From: Sialis fuliginosa | Lineage: Eukaryota > Arthropoda > Insecta > Megaloptera > Sialidae | Direction: 5' to 3' | Length of the DNA: 64,000 bases | Assembly: GCA_961205875.1 (NCBI GenBank) | Contig: OY540820.1 | Location: 3,162,001-3,226,000, forward strand | Shown here: positions 1 through 12,388 of the stretch, in pieces | How positions within the stretch are numbered: position 1 is the stretch's first letter | How the letters are laid out: the number at the start of each line of letters is the position of its first letter | Program-made: the position numbers and the translations under genes | Notes under the pieces: generated by a model | What the model saw: the letters and a program-made list of their open reading frames with translations, nothing else | Told to the model about the DNA's origin: nothing | Database searches by the model: none

Positions 1-1054
1 AAGACTGACAAAAAATGTAGTTTAGGTATATATATTTTTATTTATTGCAAGAATATTTATATAATCAATAAAATTTACATCGATAACAATTATTTTATAA
101 TAATTATATATGTATATTGTGACTTAGTACCAGGAATTATAAAAACTTATTATAAAATTACGGTTGTAATATTTATTTTAGAACACAGTATATTTACTTA
201 TAATTAATTTTTAATTTATATTATAATTAAAAACTATTATAAAATGTAAAAGTCAACAAAAGCGTAAAACAATAAACTGATAACCTAATACGAAATTGCT
301 TGTGCCTCCTATTATTTATTCATGTTCACGGTAAATAACAATGTTTAAATATCTAAACATTAAATAAATACTTTGTTCATACTTTGGTATACAATATAAC
401 ATAGTTTTATATTGAAAAAAATATATATATATTATTTTTCTCTATATAATTAACAATTATATATTTAGCTTGAGAAATAGACCACGTTAAAAAATTAAAA
501 ACATTATATCATTTTTTAATTCTCTCTCCTTTTTGTATGGCACAGTGCCTTTTGTTATTCCTGTATTTAACATTTTCAATCATTTTCTACAATTTGAATA
601 AAGAAGATACTTTATGAAGTAAAAGGATATTAGAAAAATAATTTATTTGAAATAAATATTATTTTAACTTTGAAGAGCTGTCTGTAAAATTCATAATAAC
701 TGTTTTACCATTAATTTTATTCTCGAACCATTTATTTTGTCGTGGATCTTCTATGTCATGATTTTAAAAAGTTAAAAATGTAAGGAAAAAATATATCTAA
801 ACCGAAGACCCACTTAATTTTGTTCAGTCACTTAAAATCAGTTTATGATGATTTTGAATTATGATTTATCACAACTCCTCGTGATCGAAAAAGTTAAATT
901 TACTATGACAACCTGTTTTAATCTTGCAGTCGCATTTGAAACAAATAATTATCCACAAGCACACTACGAATCCAAAACAAAAGGTAAAGCCATATTTTTC
1001 TCTAAATGAATCATAATAATGAATTCATTTCTGATTAGTAATTTTTCATTGTAT
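1..1054. other. AT-rich sequence downstream of the NDRG gene
   Basis: No open reading frame or recognisable repeat is seen here. The stretch is very AT-rich and lies 3' of the minus-strand NDRG-family gene, so part of it may be that gene's 3' untranslated region. An AATAAA on the minus strand overlaps the stop codon (1054-1059), but a functional poly(A) signal could lie further down. Confidence 0.4.
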
Positions 1055-4000
1055 TTATTCGTTGGAAACTTCAGGAGTTCTCCTCACAGAATATCCTTCC
1101 CCTTGAAGGAATAAACGGAACGCCTCACTAACCTTCCCAGGCTGTTCTTCTAGAACCATACCACACTCGGATATCTTCATCCAGGAGCATTTAGCAGGGT
1201 TGAGCCTTCCGTTTAAAGTTACTGTTTCATCTACATGTGGACTAAGAGACCCAGTAATGTTGAGGACAGACACAGAAAGAGTTTTGCCACCGTCACGGGC
1301 TATATTCAAATCTGTCCTCTTTATATAGCTGTCTATCAACATTGCAAGGTTCACTGGGTTCACATAGCGTTCAAAATAATCTTTATAAATATGTACGAGA
1401 TCATGGTTTCGTTCTTCAAGTTCTCGGCCAAAATGGTGCCACATTAGATAATCGAGAACACCTTGAGTCATGCCTTTAGTGCGTAAATATCTGGCATTCA
1501 GTTTTTGATAACCCCACTCGATCCATCCCGCTTGTGTGCTGACGCAGTTAACCAAGCAAAGTGCTCCGACCTTCTTTGGTTCTGCTAAAGCAAAACGAGT
1601 GAGAACATTTGCTCCAAATCCTACACCAAAGCCGATGAATGAGTGTAGACCAAAGTGAGACATTACAAAGTTTAATTGAAGAGCCAATTCGTCCATAGTG
1701 GGATAAATAAAATCTTCAGGAAGTGCAGCAGATCCTTCTTCTTGTCCTGGAGCATTTACATGGTAAACACAGAAGTTTTCAAGAAGACCACGCATTTCTA
1801 CATAGTTGAAGAATGCCTATAATAAATAATTTTTTTTTGTATATTCTGTTCCACTTTAAAATTGTAATAAAAAAATATATAATTGAATTGTAATATTACA
1901 CAATATTCTATTCTTTCTTAAATTAGTTTTTATTTATTATCTTGAGAACCCATTGTGATAAAGTTATGAAATTTGATAACCGGTTTAGTATTAATCCCCC
2001 AGTGGAGACGTGTGATCGATCTGACCCAACGACATCTATGAAGAAGAGTTCTATTACTAAACCGAAATTATTTCTTTACTTATCCGCCAGTCTACCTTCA
2101 AACTGAATCATGTTGAACAGCTGACATTAATTAATTTGAGTTGTTGATGGGTCAATTTGACCCAACTTTCCTGTTATCGTGACTTTTTTTTAGAGATATA
2201 CCGGCCGGAACTCACAATGTAGATTTAAAGTAATATTTTAACGTCACTACTATTATATTATTACTGACACTATAAATGTAATTACATTCGTTCGAAAAGA
2301 ACGTATGCTATACAAATAATTTAACGAAATTATAACTATACAAATAGTTTTACGAAGCTGTAAAAATTGCAGAATATGTAGAAAACACAATTTTTATAAT
2401 TTAATGTATTTTCTTAAAGAAATACCATATAGAACAATAATATATTAATTTAAGATAATAATCTATGTATTTATATTTAAAATATAATAGTAGTGACGTA
2501 AGATGTGAATTCCAACCGGAATTCTGGTACACCTCTACTTTTTTTACAACATGGCCGGCTCATTTCAAAATCATTAGATTCGAAAGATATTGAATTAATT
2601 CAATATTCAAACCCTCCACTACAATAACTTCTTTTATTGTTGTGATTAAGATAATTTTACGTTTTCATAATTTTTATGTTGTTCATTCACTAATCATAAA
2701 AATTAAAATTAAAAAACATCTGCCAAGTAAATTCACAGTACTTCCTCGTGCTAAATTCACAAAAGGTAGTTAATTATTGAACAATTTAAATAAAAATCGA
2801 TAGTGTTTAGATAAATTGCCTGGAATTAGTTAACCATTTAATTTTTATACAATTTTACTAAAAAATATTATACCTTTTACAGTATAAATTCACACTTATG
2901 AAACATAATTTTACATTAACGAAAACAGATTTCACACAAATGAAATCTAATTTCACACTAATGAAATGTGATTTCGCACAAATGAAATATAATTTCACAT
3001 TAATGAAATCTGATTTCGCACAAATGAAAACAGAATTCACATATACGAAAAATAATATATATATAATATTAAGGAATAAAAAACATTCAAATCTGTATTC
3101 ATTTGTAGAAATTATTTTCGCAACTAATAAATTATTTTTCGTATATGTGAATTCTGTTTTCATTTGTGCGAAATCAGATTTCATTAATGTGAAATTATAT
3201 TTCATTTGTGTGAAATCTGTTTTCATTAATGTGAAATTATGTTTCATAAGTGTAAATTTATACTGTAAAAGGTATAGTTCAAAATTTTTCTTAAAACGCA
3301 CCTGATTATTTTTTCGTATATTTTTAATTTTTTGACAATTTCAATCTAAATCTACATTTTGCAAATGTCAAAATGACATTTAAAACGCCAAAATTACATT
3401 TAATATGTCCAAGCAAATATCAATTTAGAAAAACAAAACACAATTTTTAAAAATAAATTGAGATAAATCTTTGTAAGGGAATATTTTAAAACAAACGTTG
3501 TAGACCCATATTATAGGAAATTGAATGCTCTACAAAAAATATTCTATAAAATTTTCACGTAACATGTGTTGTTCTTGAGATATCTTGAAAAAATAAATAT
3601 TTTTGGATGTCACCCCTACCTCTTACACACGATTTTGAAATGGGACCGTCCTCAAGCCAAACCCAACAATCCGACCAAGTTTCAATAGATCGGTTCAGTG
3701 GTTCAAGAGTTATGCGTGTAACAAGGATTCAGGGGACAGACACACGGACGGACGGACAAACAGACACGGAACGAAATGCGTTTGTCTTGACGTGAAATGG
3801 AAAGATCAATTTAAAATTTTGAAATTGGAGAACATTTTTGATCACATAGCTTCTCGTACCTTCGATCTTGCGAGGAAGCAAAATGGAATATATTCAGGGG
3901 TGTGCTGGAGCCAGCTCGCGCGAGCCGGTTGTTAAGATTTTTTTTAAATCGGTGGGCCGGTTGTTATATTATTCCGTGAATAAATATTCAGACTATTTTT

Positions 4001-6729
4001 ATTTTTTCGTTTTCCCGCGATATCTGTTTGTTTTCGGTTCGACTCCACGCTCTACCGATAAAGCCTTTGTGTGTTTTGCTCTTTTTGTCAGTTCTGCCAA
4101 TCGTTTTTAAATTTGTGTTCCTAAAAATTTAAGGATAAAAAAGTACATTAGTTCTATTTTTAAAACTTTTTTCGGTAATGTACATTATATCCCCCGTTCA
4201 TTGCAGATGTGCAAGTCTCATGTTTTATATGATTAGATCAGTGACAGGTAATGTGAGTATTATAAAGTGTGTACTATTAGTTAGTTATATTTCTTAGTGT
4301 ATATTTGGTTGCTATTTTCGGAAACTGCAACAGGGCATTACAAATTATGCGTAAGGCATGTTTTTCTTTTTTTTTAAATAGCGACCCGGTTGTTAAATGT
4401 TTGGCAGTACACCCCTGGATATATTATGTGATTTATATTAGACTGGGAATTAAAGAGTTCTTTAAATATACCCTAATGTCTAACGGGTCAATTTGACCCG
4501 TTTTCACTGACGTGCGGATTTTTACACCTCCACTGGTGGGTGAATAAGTGATATCGATTTCTAGTACCAACCAATAACAATTTAGATCAGAGTTGTATGG
4601 GGCTATTGGGCCCATCAGTTTTTATCAAGTATTTTTTTTGTTCTTTACTTTTTTCATACTTTGCTCATTTATTAGAGCAGCGGTTCTTAAAGTAGGGTCT
4701 GCGGAACTTTTGCCGGGGGTTCGTGCAACATGTTTGGCATAAATTAAAGTACTTTTACATTTCTATTTACCAATGATTAATTACCATCTAATGACCTTCT
4801 TTGTTTTTCTGTCAGTGTGTAGTTGTAGCTTATTTCTGCAGTTGTAAAAGCTAATTTGTGTAGTGCAAAAAATTGAAAAAATGTATAATAAATAAAATGT
4901 GTGGAAAATAGGTCCATTGCAATCTAAGAAATGTAGAGCAAAAAAAGTCATTGCAGTTGTAAAACAAAAAATTTAAGAAATGTAATGCAAAGAACAAAGG
5001 TCATTGCAGTTGAAAAGCAAAAATTGTAAGTATGGAGCAAAAAAAAAGTTTGTAAAATTTTCTTAAAATAACCCCTGCAGAGAAGTGGTCCCTGAAAAAT
5101 AATTGTTCAAAAGGGGGTCTCTAAACTACATAAGTTTAAGAACCGCTGTATTAGAGGATCAACTGTTTTCGAGAAACATTGATATAAAATAAAGAGCTGC
5201 AAAATTTTACTCAAAACGGATGCTTCAAATTACTCAAAATAAGCTTATGATAAAAATAAAAGTTAATATAAAGATACCTCCAAAAATGCATCCTTAGCCA
5301 TCAATAGCCATTTATAGTTTCGGTTTTTAGTCAAGTTGATACGTGTAACAGAGGTTTATGAGGACCCTTATTAGGAGGTATTAATAAATAAATAAAATAT
5401 TTAGTTTAATTTTAAATAGGTAGTGACTACTATTCTTATTATAATATACGAACATTTCCAGTAGTTTTTAAAAAAACAGGGTGCATGTATGTCACCGATT
5501 TTGTTCTCGATTTTTTTTCTGATAGTATATATCAAAAAAAACATGATTCCCAAAATTTTTCCCCCTGCCCCTTTTTTAGCCGAATTGCAATTTTTTAATG
5601 TTTTGAAATTGAGCGAAATTAGACTTATTTTAAGAATACCTTATTTTTCTAAATGTCCCTTATTATGCATCTGAAACTGATTTTAAATGTAAATTCAATA
5701 AGAAATGAAGATAATGAATCCCATAATATGCATAAGTGTCATTTAGAAAAATAACTGACAATCGAAATAAGTCTACTTTCGCTCGATATCAAAATTTTAG
5801 TAAATAAGTTTTTTTGGTATGTACGTTCAGAAAAAAATTTGAGAGCATAATTGATGACATACGTGCGTTTTTTTTTAAAACTACTGGAAATGCTCATATG
5901 GGGCATTTAAAGTGTTACAGATTTTTATCTCAGAACCATATTTGAAAAAAAAAAAATTATTTTATTTGAGGTCGGTTAATAAATAGAAAAAGTTTTAATT
6001 TTTTTAACATAATTCTTAAAGTTTTATTAGATCAAAATAAACATTTTTTGTATTTTGTACTTTTTCTCTAAAGTAAAGGAATTATTTTGTTAGATATCTT
6101 GGAAAATTTAGGTTCTTCAAAAAAAAGTTTTCAATGATATATTTGTATTTTTTTACGTAAAATAAGATTACTACATCCAAACTATAGGTTTCTATTAAAA
6201 AAATGATGTTGACCTTCAAATATCCTTGAAGGCCACACAAAAATAACAAATATTATTATTCAATTACCCTCTCACTACCCAACATTTTTTGGTTCAAACT
6301 TTTTTTTCAAATATGCGATAGTTCTGAGATAAAAATATGTAGGTAACACTTTAAATGCCCCACCTGTATAAATGACATTTGAAATATAAATTGTAAAAAT
6401 GAGAAATAAAAAAATATAGATGCATCATAAAATAATTTGGGATGCTAAAGCATCAAACAACCTAAGCATTTTTAATGCACTTTTCATTTATTTACTTGGA
6501 ATGACGAAACGTAGTTTAAGCCTATATCATGGTAAGTGATAATAGCAGGCTTTGATCGGTTGCCCTGAACAGCGACCAGTAGTGAGCCCCTATCCGTTTC
6601 AACACGTTCAGCATGCTCTATAGATGAATCGGTAAGTGAGCGTGTCAGAGGTAGTAGCAGCTGTATGTTTTCAAGTTTTATATCATCCATGCTTTCAGAC
6701 GTCATTGTTGAGAATTCAGCAGTGAAAAC
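1055..6729 (-). CDS. MESK2: NDRG-family alpha/beta-hydrolase-fold protein (MESK2/NDRG3-like)
   Basis: Two coding exons join cleanly: 6729-6496 (ATG at 6705, donor CAA|GTAAAT) and 1816-1055 (acceptor TATAG|GCATTC), giving SFQ-AFFNYVEMRG across the junction, in phase 0, with a 4.7-kb intron. The product is about 323 aa, close to the short NDRG forms. Diagnostic stretches are TYHDIGLNYVSSF (end of exon one), ENFCVYHVNAPGQEEG, SHFGLHSFIGFGVGFGANV, TKGMTQGVLDYLMWHHFGR and NITGSLSPHVDETVT. The nucleophile elbow reads GFGVGFG, without the catalytic serine of true hydrolases, as is usual in NDRG proteins, which are considered non-enzymatic. In Drosophila the orthologue was named as a suppressor of a dominant-negative Ras-pathway component; vertebrate members act in stress response and differentiation. 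An acceptor precedes the ATG, so at least one non-coding 5' exon lies upstream. Family is certain; the symbol is by similarity only. Confidence 0.93.
2195..2545. mobile_element. Palindromic MITE-like element
   Basis: The ends are imperfect inverted repeats: a left end reading ccggaactcacaatgtag ... acgtcactactattatat and a right end reading atataatagtagtgacgt ... gaattctggtacacctct. A shorter relative in the other orientation lies at 35966-36168. No coding capacity. It sits in the intron of the NDRG-family gene. Confidence 0.55.
2713..3890 (+). repeat. Dispersed repeat R1, copy a (fullest copy)
   Basis: This is the most complete copy of a repeat present six times here (others near 23945, 31947, 45055, 46500 and 53615). 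It starts near aaacatctgccaagtaaat, passes a tandem motif containing atgtcaaaatgacatttaaa, then a segment beginning gattttgaaatgggaccgtc and a run of gacggacggacaaacagaca, and ends near cttcgatcttgcgaggaagc. No terminal inverted repeats or coding region are seen. A palindromic element (2871-3274) is inserted in it. Confidence 0.7.
2871..3274. mobile_element. 404-bp palindromic MITE built of 21-bp units, inserted in R1
   Basis: The ends are perfect inverted repeats (taccttttacagtataaat and its complement), flanked by TA on both sides (2869-2870 and 3275-3276). Other R1 copies (for example near 24090) have uninterrupted atattagttt at the same place, so the insertion boundary and the TA duplication are read directly. 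Each arm is a run of 21-bp units of the type tttcacacaaatgaaatctaa, each itself a small TTTCA...TGAAA palindrome. Open frames on both strands (about 2858-3305) are products of this repeat structure, not genes. Confidence 0.8.
4678..5148. mobile_element. hAT-type non-autonomous element with 8-bp target duplication
   Basis: Ends are CAGCGGTTCTTAAA and its complement TTTAAGAACCGCTG. The element is flanked by an exact 8-bp direct repeat TATTAGAG (4670-4677 and 5149-5156). The CAGNGGTTCT terminus and 8-bp duplication are hallmarks of the hAT superfamily. The interior is non-coding and AT-rich. Confidence 0.85.
5450..6366. mobile_element. Two nested inverted-repeat elements
   Basis: The outer hairpin has arms near 5450-5680 and 5690-5897 (left arm includes catttccagtagtttttaaa; the right arm is its complement). 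Abutting it is a second element at about 5898-6366 with ends ggggcatttaaagtgttac and its complement. Neither codes for protein. Both lie in the NDRG intron. Exact boundaries are uncertain. Confidence 0.5.
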
Positions 6730-9700
6730 CTATAAAATATATCATAAATATATTTATACTGTAACATAAATATAGCCTGAGATTTTTTATGAATTTTATT
6801 TATAGATTTTAATAAACTTTGTTACCATAGAAACACAAAAATGTACATAGTGAAAATAAAAACTGTTTATTTTGAAGCTTATGCTACAAAAATAAATAAA
6901 AATTTAATTATTTCACAACACAGTGAAAATAAAATGTGTATATTTTGTTTACATAATATTTACTTTGTAATTTTTTGTATACTAATAATAACGCAACTAA
7001 TTGATAAACAAATATATATTATGTTTACGTGTGTGTCTTTTATGTAAAATAATAAAAAAATTAACATAATTACATGTAATTATGTTGTTTTTTTAATTAC
7101 TTTTATATTGATTAAATTATTTCATAAAGTAAATAATTATTTATGTAGTCATGATAAAACAAATTACCTGAAAACTGTACTGATAAAAAAATCAATAATT
7201 TAAAAAGCATTAATATATATTAATTAAAACAAGTCACAATACAAATAAATACAATCTACACTATATACCTATTTATCAGTAGAAATATATAACTAACTCG
7301 TGATAACACTCAAGGTAATAATAATAGAAATAAATAAATATATTATTTATATTATATATATCAACAATGCAGTACGTGTTATTGTAACAAAACAGTATAG
7401 GTATTTGTGCATAATATTTAAGTTTAAAGTATGTATTTTATAAAGTTTCTACAAAAAATTCAATATTCATATATAATTTCATAATAAATTAACATGGAAA
7501 TTTAGGTTATTATATTTGCTTTAAAATAATGTATTCGCAAGACATTTGCTAATAAAATAATTTATAGACTTAAATTTCATAATAACAACCGAAAACCGGT
7601 TCGTTTAATTGGATTTTGACAAATTTTGAATTAAGAATAAATAAATAAAAAGATAACAATACATGGAAAATGCAAATATTAACTTATTGATTTTTTGAAA
7701 ACATTGATTATTTCTAAGTTTTATTAATTTTTACAATAAACGTACTTGATATTACTAGTTAAAATGAAATTAATAATAATATTGATCGTTCAATTATTCA
7801 ACAAAAATTTTAAAAAATTACATACCATTAGACAAGTCGTAATTATAACGCGAGTTCTTCTTTAAGGTAATATCAGTAGAGTATGTGGTAATAACTATAA
7901 CAAATACACCCACGGTCAATTAAGTTACGCACACGTCACGAAACACGTAAAGGCGCATACAGCGTATGACATTAGTACAGAAATCCAGAGAAAATATAAC
8001 AATTGATGTCCGACACCATAGATAATGTACCTGGCTGTAGTGCAGGTTGCACAAATTTATTCCAACTTACGACAGGTTTCCGCTCTAACAACCGGGTTGT
8101 AAATATATTTATGTGGTCGTAAGTTTGAAATAACCCAAATAATCCATGAAAATAATTATTCATTACAGATTACAGCAGTTATACATAAACCTCATGGTCG
8201 TATTTACATGTACTTGTACCTTTAACAGTGACATGATTGTTAAATTATAAATAATCTTGACCCAATTTTTAAATGCAGGTGTGATAAAAGAGACAAATAT
8301 AATGTTTTACTATTTATTTAATAAAATAAAAACTACATTTTTTAATACAGAGATATTTTCAGTACAAATAATTAAATATAATATAGTTTACTATTACATC
8401 TTTTTTATTTGGTAACTTAGGCACAATATTTCATATTTAACTATATACAATTCCTATTAAAGAAGAAATAAGCCTACGAAACATTTAATTTTAAAAAATA
8501 AACTTGTTTCGTGATGTTTTTTGTTATCAATATCCGAGCAGTATCAAAATTAATACTTTCTTTAATTTAAAAATAGAAAACACTCATTTTTTCTAAAATA
8601 TATAAAAAAATCACATCAATATCATATTTTACACATATTATATATGTATGTATTTATATATAATTTTTTCAAGTAGAAATAAATATGTATATTAAACAAT
8701 AAACACTGACAATGTTGCGATAATTTGCTTTATTAAAAGTTGGCAACAAAAAATATTTTACTTTACACAAATATAAATAATTCTGCTATAATTAAATTTA
8801 AAAAGCAAACATGGTTAGTAACTTGATTATATCATTTATTGAATAATACCTTATTTTTTATTTGTAGAGAAAGTTACCGGTAGTAAAAACATGCAAAATA
8901 TCATTATAGATTTGGTGTTTTATTTTTATTTTTTAAATTATGTGCAAATTGAGACTGAAATGTATATAAACTAAATATGCTTGATTTAACTGATCCATAA
9001 AGTTAAAATTATAAAGGTCATTTTATACTAAAAAATAAAAATTATATTGTTAAAATCCGATTGTTTTAATATGCAGTGACTAACGATTAAAAATGACACT
9101 GAGTTCGATTGATCAATCAGGCACATGGGGAAGCCCCAAAGGGCTGATTGCTCAATATCTGTTAATAAAAATATATTTGCAGTAAATGGGTCAATTTACT
9201 CAATTCATCCCAGATAAAAAAAAATTGACACTGAGATATTACAGTCAGTTTTACAAAGTCGTTAAGATAACATACAATTAAATATACATATGTTAATATT
9301 AACTCTACATCTTATTAAAATTAATTTCAGTTCTCAAATTAAAAATACTTTAAGGAATGTTGTCATATTGTCACGTTATTATGAATTATATTTATTTACT
9401 TTTATATTTGTAAAACTGTCTGTCATACCACTAAATAACCCACCACACTGGAACAGACTGATCTGATAAATTACAATTCTCATTTCACCTATCGACTCTG
9501 TCGAATCAATCCACTCGTGTGTTAAAGATTGATGGAATATAAATACATAAAATATATTATAAAAATGTTATATAGAAAAAAAAACTATTTTAAGAGAAAA
9601 ATGAACTACTGCTTCTCCACAACACTTAACAAATAATCTAAATATTGTGCAAGTAAAAATATTAAAAATGTGAAAAACAATATTGAAAATATAAAACTAA

Positions 9701-9835
9701 TATTGTAAATGAAGTATTTAGCAACTTTTCCACTTATAAATTTGTAAAAACATGGTCTTATTTAAATATCAAATCTAACATTCCAACCTTTTGAAGATTT
9801 AATAATTTAAATATAAAAAAATTATAGAATAAAAA
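6730..9835. other. Region upstream of NDRG and downstream of PPM1D
   Basis: AT-rich with no convincing coding exon. A 45-codon open stretch at about 8163-8031 (minus) ends in a good donor (CAG|GTACAT) and could be an untranslated first exon of the NDRG-family gene. Read as coding it runs into a stop or the wrong frame at the 6729 acceptor. A weak hairpin (ttgatcaatcag ... ctgattgctcaa) lies at 9107-9153. The 3' untranslated region of PPM1D should lie just below 9836. Confidence 0.35.
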
Positions 9836-12388
9836 CTATTTACTAAACCTTTTAACTCTATTCCTCGTTTTCATTATAGATTTAGAAGTTAACCAAATGT
9901 TTTTATTAGTTTTCACTGTGTGCCTTTTTTCAGATTCAATTTTGTTTAGCTTTCCTGGAGCTGATAATCGACCTTGTACATCACAATTATTTCTAACTTT
10001 AGTTAACTTTTCATCTACACATTGGTTTCTTTCCCTTAAATTACGTTCGCATTTTCCTAATGATGTGGAAGGAACGTTTGTAGAAGAAACAGAATTATTT
10101 TGTCGATTTCTAATTCTTTCATTTCTACCAGTATCTTTTGTGATTAAACTAACTCTTTCTCTCAACTGCATCATATTATGTAAGTTACTCGATTTGGTCA
10201 CATTATTCTCTTGGTCACTGTCAATTATTGTTGTATTTAAGATTTGTTTCAATCTTCTTGATTGCGTGAAGAAGCTCTGTTTCCTGATTCTTTTTGCTGA
10301 AGGTTCAACAGGAAATGTCACTCGTTCATTAACAACAATATTTTCAGTTGAATTTTTAGCTGTTTCAATATCGATGTTACGTTTTCTAGCCTGAGCTGTT
10401 ACAGAGCTCTGTTTTCCTTGTTTGTTTCGTCCTGACTCATTGGTTAATAAACCCTCTAATGTCCCAGTGCTGCGACTTAAGTTTCTTTTTGAATATCGAT
10501 TCGTTTTAAGATGTTCACTAGGGCTTGTGACTTTATCACTTGAACTCGACACCGTTCTGGTTCTCTTGTCAGTCTTTGGTACATCGTGTGATCTAGTGCA
10601 CTTGCCGATAGGTACTTCCTTAACATTTGCTTCTCGCGATTTTAATCTCAGCCTTTCATTTTTATTTTTACATTTCTTTGGACTTGTTTCTTCAAATTTT
10701 TCATCAATAGATGAACTTGATGATATCTCATTTATTTGTATGCTTTCTTCAGGAATATTATCTACTGTTGAAATACTGGTATCTGGCAATACATCACTGT
10801 CATCACTCTTAAAAGGTGATGCAGATACTTCATCATTTTTTGAAGATATCGGTGTAGAAATAATTAGTGGATCTTGATAAAATGATGAATCTGAATCAAC
10901 ATCTCTAGTATCTTGTATATCAGGGTACCTTTGTACAATCGCAAGTCCACTTGGAGGATATTCACTATGAGGTGACATTGCCGATTTCTCTAAAGCAGCC
11001 ATAGCAGCTTCTTGTGATTGTTTGCGAAGCACTTTGACACGCGGTGGACCAGGAGGATCAAGCAATAACGTCACAGCTGTTGTGTTGTCAGCACGCATGC
11101 GAGTGTGAGACCAACGCTCTAGAGATCGCTTGACTAAACTTTCAGATGGATTGATCCATACACGTTGCTTTCCAGCAAGTATTGATTGTTCGTTATGTTG
11201 TTCTGTAGCTTGTACAATCTGTACAGCTGCTTCAGGTGATATCATATTCCATAAACCGTCTGTGCCAAAAATGAGGCAACGGAAAGTGTTTGTATCTGTT
11301 AAAAATACACAAAAGGAATAAGAAACGATATTCTTATAAACATGAATTAATGTAGTGGTTTACTTACCGATATTAATAACTGCAGTATCGGGATCTGGAC
11401 TGACAACAAATTCATCTAATGCAAAGTTATAAGACCACAGATCCCCTAGACTACGTGCCACTGCTAAAAATGGTATTTCATCGATCGGCGTTGAACGCCG
11501 AACAGGACCTTTATGTCCAATGCGAGGCCTGTTCCACACAACACGGGGCACTCCAGATTTTGATACAACTTTACCCCCACTTTGTTTTATACGACACATT
11601 TCTGTAGCGTTTTCTGGTTTATGGTCCTTTGTTAGTGGTTTTGCTTTCCAATTTGGATTTCCTTCAAAAGAGTAACAAATATATAATTTTATATTTTTTA
11701 TTGTATTAAATAAATAAAAAATATTTACCTGGTTCTTGATACCCAAGAATAACTCCTGAATCACCAACATGCCCAATATATATTTTTCCTCTGCGAATAA
11801 AGGCAATTGTAGCAGTTGTGCCAGCTGTGCTTGGTAAACCAGAGGCAGTTCTGGGCCAATTTTCTGTAAAATAAACACAGCAATTAAAATACAGTTCATA
11901 TTTTATTTAATTTATTTTTGTAGTGATCTCAAACTTTCTAATTTGAACATGTATAACTGTACCCATTTTGATAATATACGTATAAAACGGCACATTTTGT
12001 ATTAATTAATTTTAAAATAAAAACAATAATTGTTTCATTACATAACCTATTTAAAATTTACCTACTAAAATAGGTATTACTTGCCTTGTTCTTTCCACAT
12101 CGCAAAATGGGTTGCGATATATCCGTCCTTTATTGCTTTTAATACATCTTCGTCTTTGTCGGACCAAAAAGATTTTTGATGAACAATAAATTCCATTAAA
12201 TGTTCTTTTGCATAAATAGCAGCTTCACCACCTCCGTGTCCATCGTAAATACCGAAAAATGCATATTCCAAGTCTTTTTCATCTTCAGTTTGCTGATAAG
12301 CAACACCAAAAAAATCTTCCATATATTTTCTACCGCCTTGACTACAATGTCCAGTTACACGAAGATTAACTCCGATTGACGCAGGCAT
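9836..12388 (-). CDS. PPM1D: PP2C-family serine/threonine phosphatase, PPM1D (Wip1) type
   Basis: Four exons: 12388-12085, 11863-11729, 11661-11368 and 11295-9836, joined in frame to about 730 aa. A metal-dependent phosphatase whose vertebrate orthologue switches off the DNA-damage response by dephosphorylating p53, ATM, CHK1 and histone H2AX in the nucleus. PP2C motifs appear in order: [11 protein letters not shown] (residues 18-28, metal-binding Asp), [10 protein letters not shown] (48-57), [58 protein letters not shown] (about 254-262) and RADNTTAV (about 312). The WNRPR and [23 protein letters not shown] stretches mark PPM1D rather than other PP2Cs. The last 400 residues are low-complexity, rich in Ser, Lys and Arg, and end in a basic tail that may be a nuclear signal. 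Intron 1 must use a GC donor (G|GCAAGT at 12084) to keep the conserved frame. Start: the first ATG in frame (12388), shortly before [16 protein letters not shown]. Confidence 0.95.

Noticed and set aside
2858-3305. Overlapping open frames of 135-147 codons on both strands with repeated TLMKTDFTQMK-type sequence
   Set aside because: They arise from the 21-bp units of a palindromic element; the same periodic sequence is read on both strands and no protein family is implied.
7972-8163. Minus-strand frame starting MNNYFHGLFGLFQ with a good donor at 8031, as a first coding exon of the NDRG gene
   Set aside because: Joined to the acceptor at 6729 it meets a stop after a few codons and is out of frame with the ATG at 6705. 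It may still be an untranslated exon.
9897-10877. Two plus-strand frames of 150-165 codons
   Set aside because: Antisense shadows of the long last exon of PPM1D.
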